A DNA stretch of 64,000 nucleotides. Origin: Bedellia somnulentella. Taxonomy: Eukaryota > Arthropoda > Insecta > Lepidoptera > Bedelliidae. The position numbers were made by a program, and so were the translations under genes. The notes under the pieces are model-generated. The model was given only the letters and a program-made list of their open reading frames with translations. It ran no database searches and was not told the DNA's origin. This document shows, piece after piece, positions 44,170 to 55,207 of this stretch. Within the stretch, counting starts at the first letter, position 1. Every line of letters begins with the position of its first letter. The stretch covers positions 5,550,873-5,614,872 of the forward strand of contig OY755173.1 of the NCBI GenBank assembly GCA_963576735.1, given 5' to 3'.

Positions 44170-44820
44170 TACATTTTTTTTAAGGTGGGGTATTTTTATT
44201 TAAACAAATAGCAGTTGTTTTCGCATTAAGTCAGGAAAAACCTATACTCTAAAGACAACTCCCCTGTCTCAAAATCAGAAGTTTTTATGTTTGGATCTAG
44301 TTCCAAGACCGTTTATAGTTCGTGTAGTTAATAAAACTTTATCACGAGACAAACCTACCATTGAAAATAGCATAATAAAGGTGTTAATACAAGTTTTAAT
44401 TAAAGCTTAATGCAAAGTTTCAGGTCTCGAAAATTAGCTTTGGTTTTGACATAACATCCAGCCTTTATATAGAAATAATGGGTCCGGTCCAACTTTTTAA
44501 GGGTACTGTTTTTTCAACTGACATATTCCATCACGTATGTAAGTAAACTTAATGTTATATAACTTATGGTTCTTCCCGAATCTGCAGCTTCTCATAGGTA
44601 AATACATTTTTAAATCGGTTGAACGATTTTGGAGCCATTTTATTACAAAAAAACCCAATAGCAATTTTGTCTCTTTCTAATATTATTTTGTAAGTTCAGT
44701 ACTACGTTTGAAACTAGATATGACGTTCTTCAAAACATAGTCATTACCGGTTAATTATGGTCACTAAAATGAAAAGTTGTGAACAATATTTTTTTATCGT
44801 TGTATCGTTATCGGATAAAT
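44170..44820. other. Intergenic, nothing recognised
   Basis: No gene supported; shares the 44671 string with 43623. Confidence 0.4.
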
Positions 44821-44824
44821 TACA

Positions 44825-44915
44825 AGCAAGAGAGGTTTGTTTGAAGATCGTGCCAAGTAGCGTTCGATAGTCTCTGCCTACCCCTATAGGAATAATGGGC
44901 GTGAGTATAAGTAAG
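44825..44915 (+). repeat. RTE-like LINE 3' end
   Basis: CAAGTAGCGTTCGATAGTCT, CTGCCTACCCCTATAGG, GGCGTGAGTATAAGTAAG. Confidence 0.65.
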
Positions 44916-45016
44916 TAAGTGTAAGTGGTAAGTAACCAGTTCCCAAAACGAAAATCTTTATGAATTTAAGTCTGGGGTTAATGACAAAAACCGGTTAAAA
45001 GATAACCGGTTTCTGA

Positions 45017-45106
45017 TCCCTGGTATCTGATCCCTGTCTCGGTATTTAAACCTACGATTCTTTGCATAATAGGTGGATATCTACCACTGAGCTATCACGG
45101 TAGTTA
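45017..45106 (-). repeat. tRNA-derived SINE head, reverse
   Basis: The B-box complement (GGTATTTAAACCTACG) and the A-box complement CACTGAGCTATCACGG survive; the body is absent. Confidence 0.5.
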
Positions 45107-45160
45107 AATTCGTATAATTTAAGTAAATAGATATTGTAAGAAATGTCGTAAAAATCTGTT

Positions 45161-45162
45161 CA

Positions 45163-45193
<31 letters not shown>
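45161..45193. repeat. (TA)n microsatellite
   Basis: About 15 TA dinucleotides with one interruption. Confidence 0.8.
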
Positions 45194-45194
<1 letters not shown>

Positions 45195-45294
45195 TGCTAA
45201 GTTTATATTTTAAAAGAAAGTTTGGTCTACAGGTTTCTTAAACTTGACATTTGAAAGAGCATTCTCAATTATCTCAAATAAAATTCTAAAAAAT

Positions 45295-45423
45295 TAAACA
45301 ACCTTTATTTCACCACCTTTTCCCCACGGAACTTCCAAAAGTGGCTTAGGGATTTCTAATTCCCTAGCTCTGGCCACTCTTTCAAGGGATTTATAGCTGT
45401 GAGTATATGTATATGTACGTATT
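45295..45423 (+). repeat. Family A 3' half
   Basis: AACAACCTTTATTTCACCAC to GCTGTGAGTATATGTATATG. Confidence 0.75.
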
Positions 45424-45429
45424 ATTGAC

Positions 45430-46120
45430 CCGCACAACTTTATCTGCGTGACATAATACTTAGTTTCTATAGTTCAAGAGTGATCGAGTACTAACATCTA
45501 ATCATCCAAATATATATTTATATATAAAAGTTTCATGTTATCTCTCTAAACCAATTTCCTCCACATTATAAAACTATACATACTTGTAAAAATTTTTTAG
45601 GCGAAGTGTTGATTTGTATAACCTAGAATTTTGTGAAATTGATCTGTCTTGTAAAAGTTTAAACTCTTTTGTAACTAAATTAAGATATTCGTTTTTAACT
45701 TAATTTCATTTATCAATTTTGTTTGTTCATATGTTATGTAAATGTTTATAAAAGTTTCATGTTATTTCTCTAAACCAATTTTCTACTTAAGTTAATTGTA
45801 CTTGATAAACCCTGATGTATAAAAATAAAAACAATACTGATGTATCTACCTGCCGCACACAAAAGTGTAAAATATTAATTTATGGAGCTGTAGGTCTAAT
45901 TGTTTCTTTTATAACTGTGTACATTTGTAATGTAAACGACTGTTTGTTTCCTAAATAAATGAAAATAAAAATAAATAAATAAATATATATATAGGTATAC
46001 CCCCATTTTACACATTTCATGAAGAATTTGGTCCCTCTTACCTACGTACAAGATAATAAAGTAAAATAATTGTAATCGAAAGCAAACTTTTTTTATCAAT
46101 TTTTTTTTGTTCAGAATAAC
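45430..46120. other. AT-rich intergenic, nothing recognised
   Basis: AAAAGTTTCATGTTATYTCTC occurs at 45526 and 45750, a short duplicated string; no gene seen. Confidence 0.35.
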
Positions 46121-46521
46121 AATGACCATTAAAAACCATTAAAACCATAAAACCATTTATTTAGTCGTAAATGTGGGTAGTTTACATAGATCTTCTATAG
46201 TACAATTGTATCCATACACATTTGACCCTTGCGGGTATACAACTTTAAATATTGAAATTGTGACTATATTTATTAACATTTTTGACAATTATATGATATT
46301 TACAGAAAAGCATTATTTTAAAAAATATTAACCAAATTAATTAAAATGTATTATAAAAAAGAAAATGTGATGTCAAAAGATACTCTTAAAAAAAAACTAA
46401 TATCAATAAAAAAATAATTATAAATTGAAACAATTTTAAAATACTATGTCATGCATATCAACAAACACATAATAACAGCACAATAGAAAAAAAATATGAA
46501 ATACATGTCAAATATCATTAA

Positions 46522-47063
46522 TTACATTATATTAATATTCTTATTCCTATCAAAAAATTCATTCATGGAGTAAAAACAATTTTCCAGCAACCAATTAAAT
46601 AAATGTCTTTTTAATTTATTTATGGGTAAAAGCTTTATTTCATCTGGTACAGAATTATATACCCTAACAGAGACTACACAAAATGATTTTCTGCTTGATG
46701 ATAGTTTAAAATTAGGTACTGTAAGTTTATTTTGGTTTTTCATCTGTAACCGTTGCGAATGATAACCCATACGAGCTGGTTCGAAAGTCTGAAAATTCTT
46801 TATAACGTATAATGTTGCTTCGTAAATGTAAATACAGGCCAAAGGGAGAATTTTTAATTTTTTAAAAAGTGGTCGGCACGATACTGTCTGGTCGCTGATA
46901 GAACAGAGTGACCTTATACATTTTTTCTGAGATATGAAAACTGAAAGCACATCAGTGGAGTTTCCCCACAGTATTACTCCATAACGTAATAAGGAACCTA
47001 CGTAGCCATGGTATGCCAATTTGCCAGCTTGTTCTGAGGATAATCTTACAATGCGACCTAGTG
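46522..47063 (-). CDS. CR1-type ORF2, C-terminal part after the nested transposon
   Basis: Continues ORF2 from the residue split by the Ginger-type insertion. It begins ALGRIVRLSSEQ and goes on with GYVGSLLRYGVILWG, FISQKKCIRSLCSI and YNSVPDEIKLLP, the conserved domain after the reverse transcriptase in CR1/jockey LINEs. It ends with a normal stop at 46522. The two parts sum to 2895 bases, exactly 965 codons with the stop. Without the insertion this would be a 964-residue protein. Confidence 0.88.
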
Positions 47064-47067
47064 CATA

Positions 47068-47135
47068 TGTCGCAGCCAACTGGTAAAATCAGCCAGCTGT
47101 CAAAACGGCTAGACGCTTCATTAAACGCCGGCTCC
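47068..47135 (+). repeat. Left terminal inverted repeat
   Basis: Aligns with 49829-49762 reversed. The core identity TGTCGCAGCCAACTGG is perfect, with later scattered mismatches up to CGCCGGC.CCTAGT. Confidence 0.85.
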
Positions 47136-47287
47136 TAGTTAAGAAGCTAGCCCGCTTGTAAAATGAATTGTCGTCACTGAACGTCCAATCACCCGGCTGA
47201 TTGAATGGTTAGCCCGTTCGTTTGGGCTGACGTTAAGTCCGGCGGGTGATTTGAATTAAGTACTTTTATTTTTCACCTGCAGCGCTA

Positions 47288-49331
47288 GTGTCAACAACAA
47301 CAAATGTGGCGGAACAATACGACCGTGCAGTGAAAGTTTTATTATATATCTGTTATTTTTTTATAGAAAACTGTTTAAAAAAGTGTTTTATGATGGAAAT
47401 TACACCAGCCCTAACTGACATTAGCAGTTTTCAGAACAATTTTGAAAGCAAACTTTATGAATATGAACAACAAAATCAAGGTTAGTAAATTTTTATTTTC
47501 GGAGTTATCAAAATAGGTATTGGACTATCTTTTGATACTGAACAAGACTGCAATCATATTCATTTTGGTTTTATTTCTTCCAGGAGCTCAAAGAAAACGT
47601 TGGACTGCAGAAAAAGTTTTGGAGGTTATAAACTATATTCAAAACGCTAGGGTGACCATGAATGAAAACCAAAAAAAGTCTGCAATGGAATATTATTGGA
47701 CGAACAAGTATGATATTATGGTGGTTGGTAATGAAGAGCATTTAATATTTAAAAGAAAATCCCCCAATGATCCCACGGTGCGTATTATACCTAAGGATGA
47801 ATATTTCAGTATATTAGATGAAATACATAAAGCTTGCGGTCATGGTGGACGAGACAAAATGATTCATGCTATTAAATCTAGATATTACATTCCGAAAAAA
47901 GCAATTGAGGTATTTGTTTCTCTTTGTCCCACTTGCGAAAAGAAAAAAATCTTGCCCAAAAAAGGTATAGTTACTCGTCCAATCGTATCTCAAGACTTTA
48001 ATATCCGAGGACAGGTTGATCTGATCGATTTTCAGTCATGCCCTGACAGCGAATTTAAGTGGCTACTTAACTATCAGGATAATGCCACAAAATTTATTAG
48101 CTTACGACCACTTAAGACTAAGAGAGCACACGAGGTTGCTGTTGAATTATTGAAAATATTTATGATTTTTGGAGCGCCATACATTTTGCAATCAGATAAC
48201 GGGCGCGAATTCACAGCAAAGGTTATTGAAGAATTGACTTCTATGTGGCCTGAGTGTAAAATAATTCATGGTAGCCCAAGGCGTCCTCAGACACAAGGAA
48301 GTGTAGAGAGAAGCAACCAAGACGTAGAAAATATGTTAAGGTCTTGGATGCATGATAGCAAATCAGGAAATTGGTCCGTAGGATGTTATCATGTACAATA
48401 TAAAAAAAATGCCTCATTTCATCGCATAATTGGGAGAACTCCATACAAAGCGTTATTCGGTTGTGATCCTAAAGCAGGATTAAGTAGTTCATTGATTCCT
48501 TCTTCAATTCTGACTTATATTGAAACAGAAGAACAGTTGCAGGGATTGTGTGAGCAAGATATAACAATTACATCTCTTATTCAGCCTAGTAATACACATG
48601 TTTCTGTTGTTAATCAAGTTGAAACAAATACTGGTCTATATGATCAGAATGATCATATAGACTATGAATCAGAGCCATGTGGTTTAACAGAAAGCTTAAA
48701 TGATAATAATATTGAAGATAAATGTATTGCGATTGAAGACTTAGAAAATATTGAGCCAAATTCAACTTGTGTGGTGTGCCATAATGCTTGTGGATTGCCT
48801 GATGAGGAACATGAAGGGTATGGTGCAAAAGTACTTTGTTTACTATGTAAAAATGAACAAGATATACAATCAGAACGAAATGAGGCTCACAAAGGAATTA
48901 AAAGAGCTGCTGAAAAGATGGTAAACAATACCGCCAAAAAGCTACCACCGCTGACAATTGGTGAAACAGTGATAATTACAATTCCTAAGGTAGATCGTGG
49001 ACCTTTGGACGCTCAGAATATTCGTGGGAAAGTTGTGGACTATCGAAATGGTGTTTATAGAGTAGGAACAAAGGCTGGTATCATCAAAAACTGGTTCGCT
49101 CGGCATGAAATGCAAGTTTCATTTGAAGAAATCAAAGACGATATTCCTGATGTACCGATATTCTTAAGGGAAGCTGTTTCCCACGAATCATTATTTGGCG
49201 GTCAGGGAGTTCAAAAATGCATTTGTAAACCAGCTCAAAAACAGTGCCGCACAAACATATGTGCTTGTTTTAAAAAGAAGGTGCTTTGTGGCTCTAGGTG
49301 TCACAATAGTTTAAGCTGCGTGAATAAATAA
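47288..49331 (+). CDS. Ginger-type transposase (integrase-like DDE), one intron
   Basis: Exon 1 (47288-47480) is joined to exon 2 (47584-49331) across a 103-base intron (GTTAGT...TTCTTCCAG). This gives 646 residues and bypasses the in-frame stop after ...QQNQG. Domains: HHCC zinc-binding domain (His146, His151, Cys179, Cys182), then the DDE core with VDLIDF (Asp210), QSDNGREF (Asp269) and SVERSNQD (Glu306), with 36 residues between the last two. A CxxC pair (CVVCHNAC, LCLLC) follows. Next is a basic segment with a GPY/F-like module (GPLDAQNIRGKVVDY), and last a cysteine-rich CXC-like tail (CICKPAQ, CACFKKKVLC). The tail resembles the KRBA2-type host genes derived from such elements. The start could alternatively be Met at 47392. 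All catalytic residues are intact. Confidence 0.85.
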
Positions 49332-49761
49332 CAAGTAGAGAGTTAAAATTAACACATAAAAGTACTTACTTAATAAAAAAAAATTATTCTTAATAAGTCG
49401 GTACTTGTTAGTACTTTTAGTTACTGTGCCAAAGCTTTGTGCCATTTTATATAGTTTTAAATGAATATAATTAAGGCATTGGAAGAATTAAGATATTGGT
49501 ATAGGACGCACCTAAGTTTTTTTTTAAAGTGTAATACGATTTTTTTTAGATGCCTATTTGAATACCTGCACGTATTTTTGTAGAACACTCTTTGTAAATT
49601 TTTTTAAATTAAATAAAAGTGATTATTTAAAGTTACTTTTCTTTTCATGCTGCATAAAAGATCATAGTCACCCTACATAACCAGACGGCGATATAACGTT
49701 CAGCCAAGTGGTTGGACGTTGTGTTCAACTAAATGGCTGACTGTAGTGTAGCCCTTTACTA

Positions 49762-49829
49762 GGTGCCGGCGTTTGATTAGGCGGCTAGCTGCTTTGTCAG
49801 CTGGCTGATTTATCCAGTTGGCTGCGACA
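49762..49829 (-). repeat. Right terminal inverted repeat
   Basis: Mirror of 47068-47135, ending ...CCAGTTGGCTGCGACA. Confidence 0.85.
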
Positions 49830-52182
49830 CATACACATACTTGTATATTTTTTTGCAGAGAATATCACAATGTGATTTCCAGTTGAGGTGCTGATCAATT
49901 GATATACCCAAAAACAGAAATGAATTAACTTTTTGTATTGTTTGTCCTTTGTATACTATATTCAAATTGGGAACTATTTTATTCGGGTGGGAAAATTGCA
50001 TATGCTTAGTTTTATCACTATTTAGTCGTAAATTATTTACTTCCATCCAGTTACCTATTTTACAAAGAGTCGCGGTCGCATGTTGTTCTAGTGATGTAAA
50101 ACTATTATCTTTAATAACTGCAACGCTGTCATCTGCATGAAGTATAATTTCATTGTCAATTGATTTTGGGAGGTCATTAATATACAGTATGAACAAAAGG
50201 GGTCCTAATATACTTCCCTGTGGGACTCCATATTTATTTATACGGAAATTGGAATAGTACTCTTTAATTGTTATTGTTTTTTTATTTCTTGAGTGGCTTT
50301 GTATACATGTACATTGCGACCTATGACTTAGATATGAGATTAACCAATTAAGCGCATTACCGCGAATTCCATAAGCTTCCAATTTTTTAACTATAATATT
50401 ATGGTCTACCAAATCAAAACCTTTCATCATGTCCATAAAAATTACATCTATAGGTTTACCACTATCCATACTTTCTACAATGCTTTTTACTAGCAAAGTA
50501 ACTGCCATTACAGTCGATCTATGTTCACGAAATCCGAACTGTTCGGCCGCTAGTATTTTCTCCTTGCCTATAAATTCCCACAATCTTTTAGACATTGCCT
50601 TCTCAAATATTTTTGACAAAATTGATATTAACGCTATATCCATATAATTATCCATATTTTTCTTACAGCCCTTCTTGTGCAAGGGTTTAATAATTGACAT
50701 TTTTAGTTCATCCGGAAAAAGTCCCTGTTGGAAAGAAAGATTAATAAGATGTGTTAGAGGAACAGCTAATTCAGCACAATACATTTTTATTAATTTTGTT
50801 GTTATTTTGTCTATTCCAACAGAATTTGTGTTTTTCAACGACTTTATAATGTTTACTGTTTCTTGCTCTGAAATTGGCATGAGAAATAAAGAATTTTTAG
50901 AAGACATATTGTCTTTACTACCCCTTGCGTTTAGGATACATTTTGAAGATATCATATCGATGAAATTATCGTTAAATATTTGTGATATTTTTTGTGGACA
51001 TACTACAAGCGAATCTCTATATATAATTTCCGACATAACATTTGATGGTTTTGATTTCCCACCATTTATAATTTTCCAAGTTGCTCTACATTTATTTTCA
51101 GATTTCATTATAAAGTCTTGATTACATGATTTTTTAGCCATTATTATGCACTTACTAAGTATTTTTGAGTACCTCATATACTTCGATACATTTATATTAC
51201 AACGGGTTTTCCTAGTTTTATAATACATTGTTCTTTTAAAACGACTAGAATATTTTATACCTTTAGTCAACCACCTTAGATGTGTTTTATTGTTTATTTT
51301 TATTCTAATTTTAGGAAAACAAAGGTCTCTAAATAATTTTAAATTGTCATAAAAAGTATGAAAAGAATGTTGAAAATCATAGTTATCTAAAACATCGTTA
51401 AACGTTAAACTAGAGATTACATTATAAAACTTATGTAAATTTTCATTAGAATAATCATAACAATATTCAAAGTAAAAGTTCGTATAAAAATCGGCTCTCT
51501 TTTGTACATATTGAAACGTTTGAGCAAAATGCCGTGATAGCCCTAACTTATGAACCTTACCTGTACCCTGAAAGTTGGATAAGATATTATCGATGCAAGT
51601 TTTTGAAGTATAAGTCGAGTGAGTATATGTTTTTATTTGCGGTTCCAATTTAAAATTATAGATTAAGTGTAGAAACAATTTTGTAACTTTGCTTTCTTTT
51701 TGTAAAATATCTATGTTAAAGTCACCACAAACTATTACTTTATTTTTTTTCATACATATCTTAGACAAAAGCTTATGGAAATTTTCAAAAAATATATTTA
51801 TTTTACCAGAAGGTATTCTGTATACACAAACTATAACTAAATTCAATACAGTAATCTTTATAGCGCAACACTCAAAATTAAATGGCTGTGACAATTGTAA
51901 TGCGATATCTAATGTTTCAAATTTTATACCCTCTCGTAGTAATATGCAGGATCCGCCCCTGTTCTGGTCTGGCCTCTGGTATGCTGTAGCAAGAGTATAC
52001 CCAGTTATTGCTGAAAGATTGGTCTCGTGTCCCGTTTTGATGAAATGTTCTGTGAAACATAAGGCGTTAATATCTAAACCCTGAGAGTTGAGATCAGTAA
52101 TAGCTATTACGACGTTCTCCTGTTTATTCAATAATCCTTCTATGTTCTGATGAAAGACCGTAAAGTAATTAGTTTCGGCCAC
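49830..52182 (-). CDS. CR1-type ORF2: endonuclease and reverse transcriptase (N-terminal part)
   Basis: Exonuclease-endonuclease-phosphatase domain: Asn13, Glu45, GDFN at 153-156. The usual SDH motif reads SRH (216-218), a change at a catalytic Asp. Reverse transcriptase: KPLHKKG, FMDMMKGFDLVDH (first Asp), GVPQGSILGPLLF and LHADDS (catalytic DD), then FLGISID. The block expected as NYRPIAL reads NYMDIAL, a second unusual change. The frame then runs into the Ginger-type element and would end at 49810 after a few foreign residues. The LINE part ends at 49830 and resumes at 47063. Confidence 0.9.
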
Positions 52183-52236
52183 TGCTTCTGAACTTACTGC
52201 CCTAAAAAAGAACTTTGGTTTGAAGTACTGCTCTTA

Positions 52237-53607
52237 TCACAACAATGTACTTGTTCGATATCGTTTTCGCGTATATTGATTCGTTAATAGTATTTTAGAA
52301 TTTTTGAATCTTGATATTGATTTTTCTTTCTGTATGTAGTTTTCATATTTGTTTTTATAATCAATTCTGAGTACCTCTTGTAATAAATTTTGGGCCAGAT
52401 TTATTTTAAATAGTGAAGGCAATCCATTTTCATAATAAAACATATCCAGATAAAGAGCTTTTGGGAAATTGGAACACAGGAATTTCATTTCATACTTTAA
52501 TTTGTTACAATTAAGATAGTTATTGTACATTGTTTCGCAAACAATTGTATTTGTTTTTTGTAATGTTTGAAGATGGAAATTCAAATATGACAATAAAAGA
52601 TACGGGTTTGAATCATGCTTGCCTCCAATTATTATTATGTAGTCATCTTTATTGTGTTCCATTTTCCAGTTTTCTAAGGGTTTTAATATTTCTTTAATAC
52701 TTGCTCCTGGTTTACATAAAGAAAAAACGCTAAATTCATTACCCAATAGTTTTTTTAATCGAACACCCAATCCTTTACCTTGCTCATCACATAGTATCAG
52801 TATTTTCTTTTTTGTGCTCTGCTTTGACGATGTTTTAACATTACAGTCTTTTATAATATTTCTTTTTTGAATAAATTGATTTTGATTAGTTACAGCGATG
52901 TTTGGTTCAGTGAATCGTATACTTGCTAATTTAGGGCTATTGTCTGGAACATTAAGTTGCATAATAGTTGGGGAAGACATCCTGTGTTCATGACCAAAAT
53001 TACTGATGATGATTTGAGCTGGTGACGTTTTAGGGAGAGTATTTCTTACTCTACTCTCTTTCAACTTTCTGTATTGTGGTGTATAGCATTTAATTGGTGT
53101 TGAACTTGGTGCTGTAGAAGTTTTAGAAAAACATATTTTATTTTTATCTGTCAACTGTCGTTTCAAGCTATTATTTTCAGTGTTTAAATTATGAATTTCT
53201 TTTTTTGCTATTTCTAACTCTAATCTTAATTTTGTATTCTCTTCTCTTATATCTTCTAATTCTTGAACATTACAAAAAGTGTCAGGGAGACTTTGATAAG
53301 AGAGATTCTGGCTATTCGTTGCAGACCTTTCACGCCTTTGGGTAACAAAATTATCATCATTGACAATAGAGTCTAACGAAATGTTGGTGGTAGTAGCAGG
53401 TGATAAACTTTTTGCTTCATTCATAATATTGTTTATTGGTTCTTTGTCGCATGTAGGGCATAGCCATTCAGTTTTAAAATAATAATGTTTTGACACATAT
53501 TGAGCTGTTTCAATATTTAGACAACCAAAATGATAAGATCCGACACATAGCGAACATTTAAGTAAAGTTGTCAAATCAATTTCTTTATTACATATTTTGC
53601 ACAACAT
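52237..53607 (-). CDS. CR1-type ORF1: PHD finger, coiled coil, SGNH-like region
   Basis: 456 residues. A C4HC3 PHD-type finger is at the N-terminus (Cys3, Cys6, Cys18, Cys21, His26, Cys29, Cys50, Cys53). A coiled coil at about residues 112-156 contains EENTKLRLELEIAKKEI. A domain at about 265-400 starts ILILCDEQGKGLG and later has IIIIGGKHDSN, recalling SGNH/GDSL esterases, but the block I Ser is replaced by Glu. PHD plus esterase ORF1 proteins are described for CR1-clade LINEs. It probably binds the LINE RNA. The frame is intact and is followed 54 bases later by ORF2. Confidence 0.88.
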   Translation of the reverse strand: MLCKICNKEIDLTTLLKCSLCVGSYHFGCLNIETAQYVSKHYYFKTEWLCPTCDKEPINNIMNEAKSLSPATTTNISLDSIVNDDNFVTQRRERSATNSQNLSYQSLPDTFCNVQELEDIREENTKLRLELEIAKKEIHNLNTENNSLKRQLTDKNKICFSKTSTAPSSTPIKCYTPQYRKLKESRVRNTLPKTSPAQIIISNFGHEHRMSSPTIMQLNVPDNSPKLASIRFTEPNIAVTNQNQFIQKRNIIKDCNVKTSSKQSTKKKILILCDEQGKGLGVRLKKLLGNEFSVFSLCKPGASIKEILKPLENWKMEHNKDDYIIIIGGKHDSNPYLLLSYLNFHLQTLQKTNTIVCETMYNNYLNCNKLKYEMKFLCSNFPKALYLDMFYYENGLPSLFKINLAQNLLQEVLRIDYKNKYENYIQKEKSISRFKNSKILLTNQYTRKRYRTSTLL

Positions 53608-53644
53608 CTTAAGTATTTTCCAACTAGTAGTTCTCTCTGGAATA

Positions 53645-55200
53645 TATTCATGTACACCATGAGTTCCCTCTATAGGATTATGTAGGAACCATCACAATAT
53701 TGTATTGATATATCACTGTACAATCTTATTATCTTTTTTATTAGTATGTATGGTTATCTCTAGATGTCGCTTTATTTTCGTCATATAATCAAATTTAAAT
53801 TTATTTAACTCTCATGTTCGTTCACTTTTTCAATATTCCATTTTATTAGAACTTGATATACAATAAATGCGATAATTCAACATTAAATCCAATGCACGTT
53901 ACATGTATTTATTATTAATTTCACTAACATGTTTGTAATCACTAAAACCGTTGCACAATGAATATGAATTACTAAAATTATTTTTGCATTGCTTATGTAT
54001 AGCTGTTATCTATATTTGTTTGTCAATTGTTGTTTAAATCTCTATTCTTTTTCTATTTTCTTGCCAAAAGTTGGGCAATGTTTTGATGAAACCATTATTA
54101 TTCTTGTGCAACCTAAAAATTTATTATGCTTTGATATGAAAAAATATATAATAAAGTTATGACTGCATACAACACAAACATTAGAAAAAGACAAAGTTTG
54201 TAATTTTTATTTATTATCAGATATCAGATCATGGAAATTACTTTGCTATCTATAGGCTATAGGCGGAGTGCTATAGGCTGTGTATCATCGTGCAAAAAAT
54301 CTTAAGGGCAGAGCACTGATTGAGCAAACCTATTTAGATGAAAAATAACGTTACTTTTACGTAGCTGGAGTGGGGTGGTCCACTAGTATTTTTAAACCTT
54401 GCAGCTCTAAATCAAGTCAAATAAAATATAGTTTATTCAGAAAAGATACATTACGACTTATGCTAAAACATAGAAAAAAAACATACAAGACCACTTGCAC
54501 TTGCAGCTCTGAATGGAGAGTATATTATGTTATTTACGGGATGACGCCCACTGCGCACATCGTTTGCTGTTTTTGTAACTCTTTATTGCGCGCAGTACTT
54601 TATTCACTTGGCGACTGAAAGATTCTCATTTTTTTTTTAAATTCTTTAAACCATTAAGACTATGGAACCAAAAAATAAACACATATAAACTTGCGTTCTC
54701 GGTTCATATATTTCATGAAAAGAACGCTGCGCTTTACATCGATGGAATGTCGTATAAGCGCAAGCCTTTGTAAAATTGGTTGCGATTTCAAATATGGTAC
54801 CCATAAAACGAGCTCAAGAGTTATTACTCACAACTATGTGCTCTGTCAAAGAAATTAAATATTTTGGTTTAATACATTTTATTTGTGCCAGAGGAATTCT
54901 TTTGAACAGATATTTTGCCTTGCCGAAGCTTTATTCAAATTGTTATTTGTAAGATACAAATAACATATTAGAATATTATTATTGCTAACCCACCGCCGCA
55001 AAATGTATTTGGCGATGTAACATTTCGATGCATTCGAAGTTGTTAGCAGCTTGTGTTAGACAAAACTACTAATTTCGGAAATTTTATTCTGATTGTTAAT
55101 TTCACTTAACTATTTTTTTAACCTAAATATTGGTGGGATTCAAAGATATTTTAATTAATATCATTGTTAAAAAGCCATTAGTGAAAGGTAACTTAAATTG
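53645..55200. other. CR1 5'UTR (uncertain extent) and unannotated sequence
   Basis: The LINE 5'UTR continues beyond 53607 for an unknown length. The rest holds only an unsupported 82-residue frame at 54370-54618. Confidence 0.4.
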
Positions 55201-55207
55201 AATATCT

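Larger units (their letters stand above)
47068..49829 (+). mobile_element. Ginger-type DNA transposon, 2762 bp
   Basis: The ends are TGTCGCAGCCAACTGG and its reverse complement. The terminal inverted repeats are recognisable over about 70 bases and more weakly further in (a GTCCAATCACCCGGCTGA-like block). TGT...ACA ends, a 4-bp duplication and an integrase-like DDE transposase with a zinc-binding HHCC domain together point to the Ginger superfamily (cut-and-paste transposons whose transposase is related to LTR-element integrase). The element is oriented opposite to its LINE host and its transposase frame is open, so it may be recently active. Confidence 0.85.
47064..49833. repeat. 4-bp target-site duplication CATA flanking the Ginger-type element
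   Basis: CATA at 47064-47067 and again at 49830-49833. A 4-base duplication is usual for Ginger transposons. Deleting the element plus one CATA joins LINE codons TAT|GCA CTA GGT in frame. Confidence 0.9.
46124..53640 (-). mobile_element. CR1-type LINE, nearly complete, interrupted by a Ginger-type transposon
   Basis: Non-LTR retrotransposon with ORF1 (53607-52237), a 54-base gap, ORF2 (52182-49830 continued at 47063-46522), a 3'UTR and a short tandem 3' tail of ACCATTAAAA-like units near 46124-46157 as seen on the plus strand. PHD plus esterase-like ORF1 and endonuclease plus reverse transcriptase without RNase H are the CR1-clade layout. Apart from the nested element, both frames are open, so the copy is young. 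The 5' boundary beyond ORF1 is not resolved and no target-site duplication could be fixed. Confidence 0.85.

Noticed and set aside
47520..47583. Transposase start at Met 47520 with a hydrophobic leader
   Set aside because: This stretch is the predicted intron (GTTAGT...TTCCAG). Splicing joins a longer N-terminus in frame, and a membrane leader makes no sense for a transposase.
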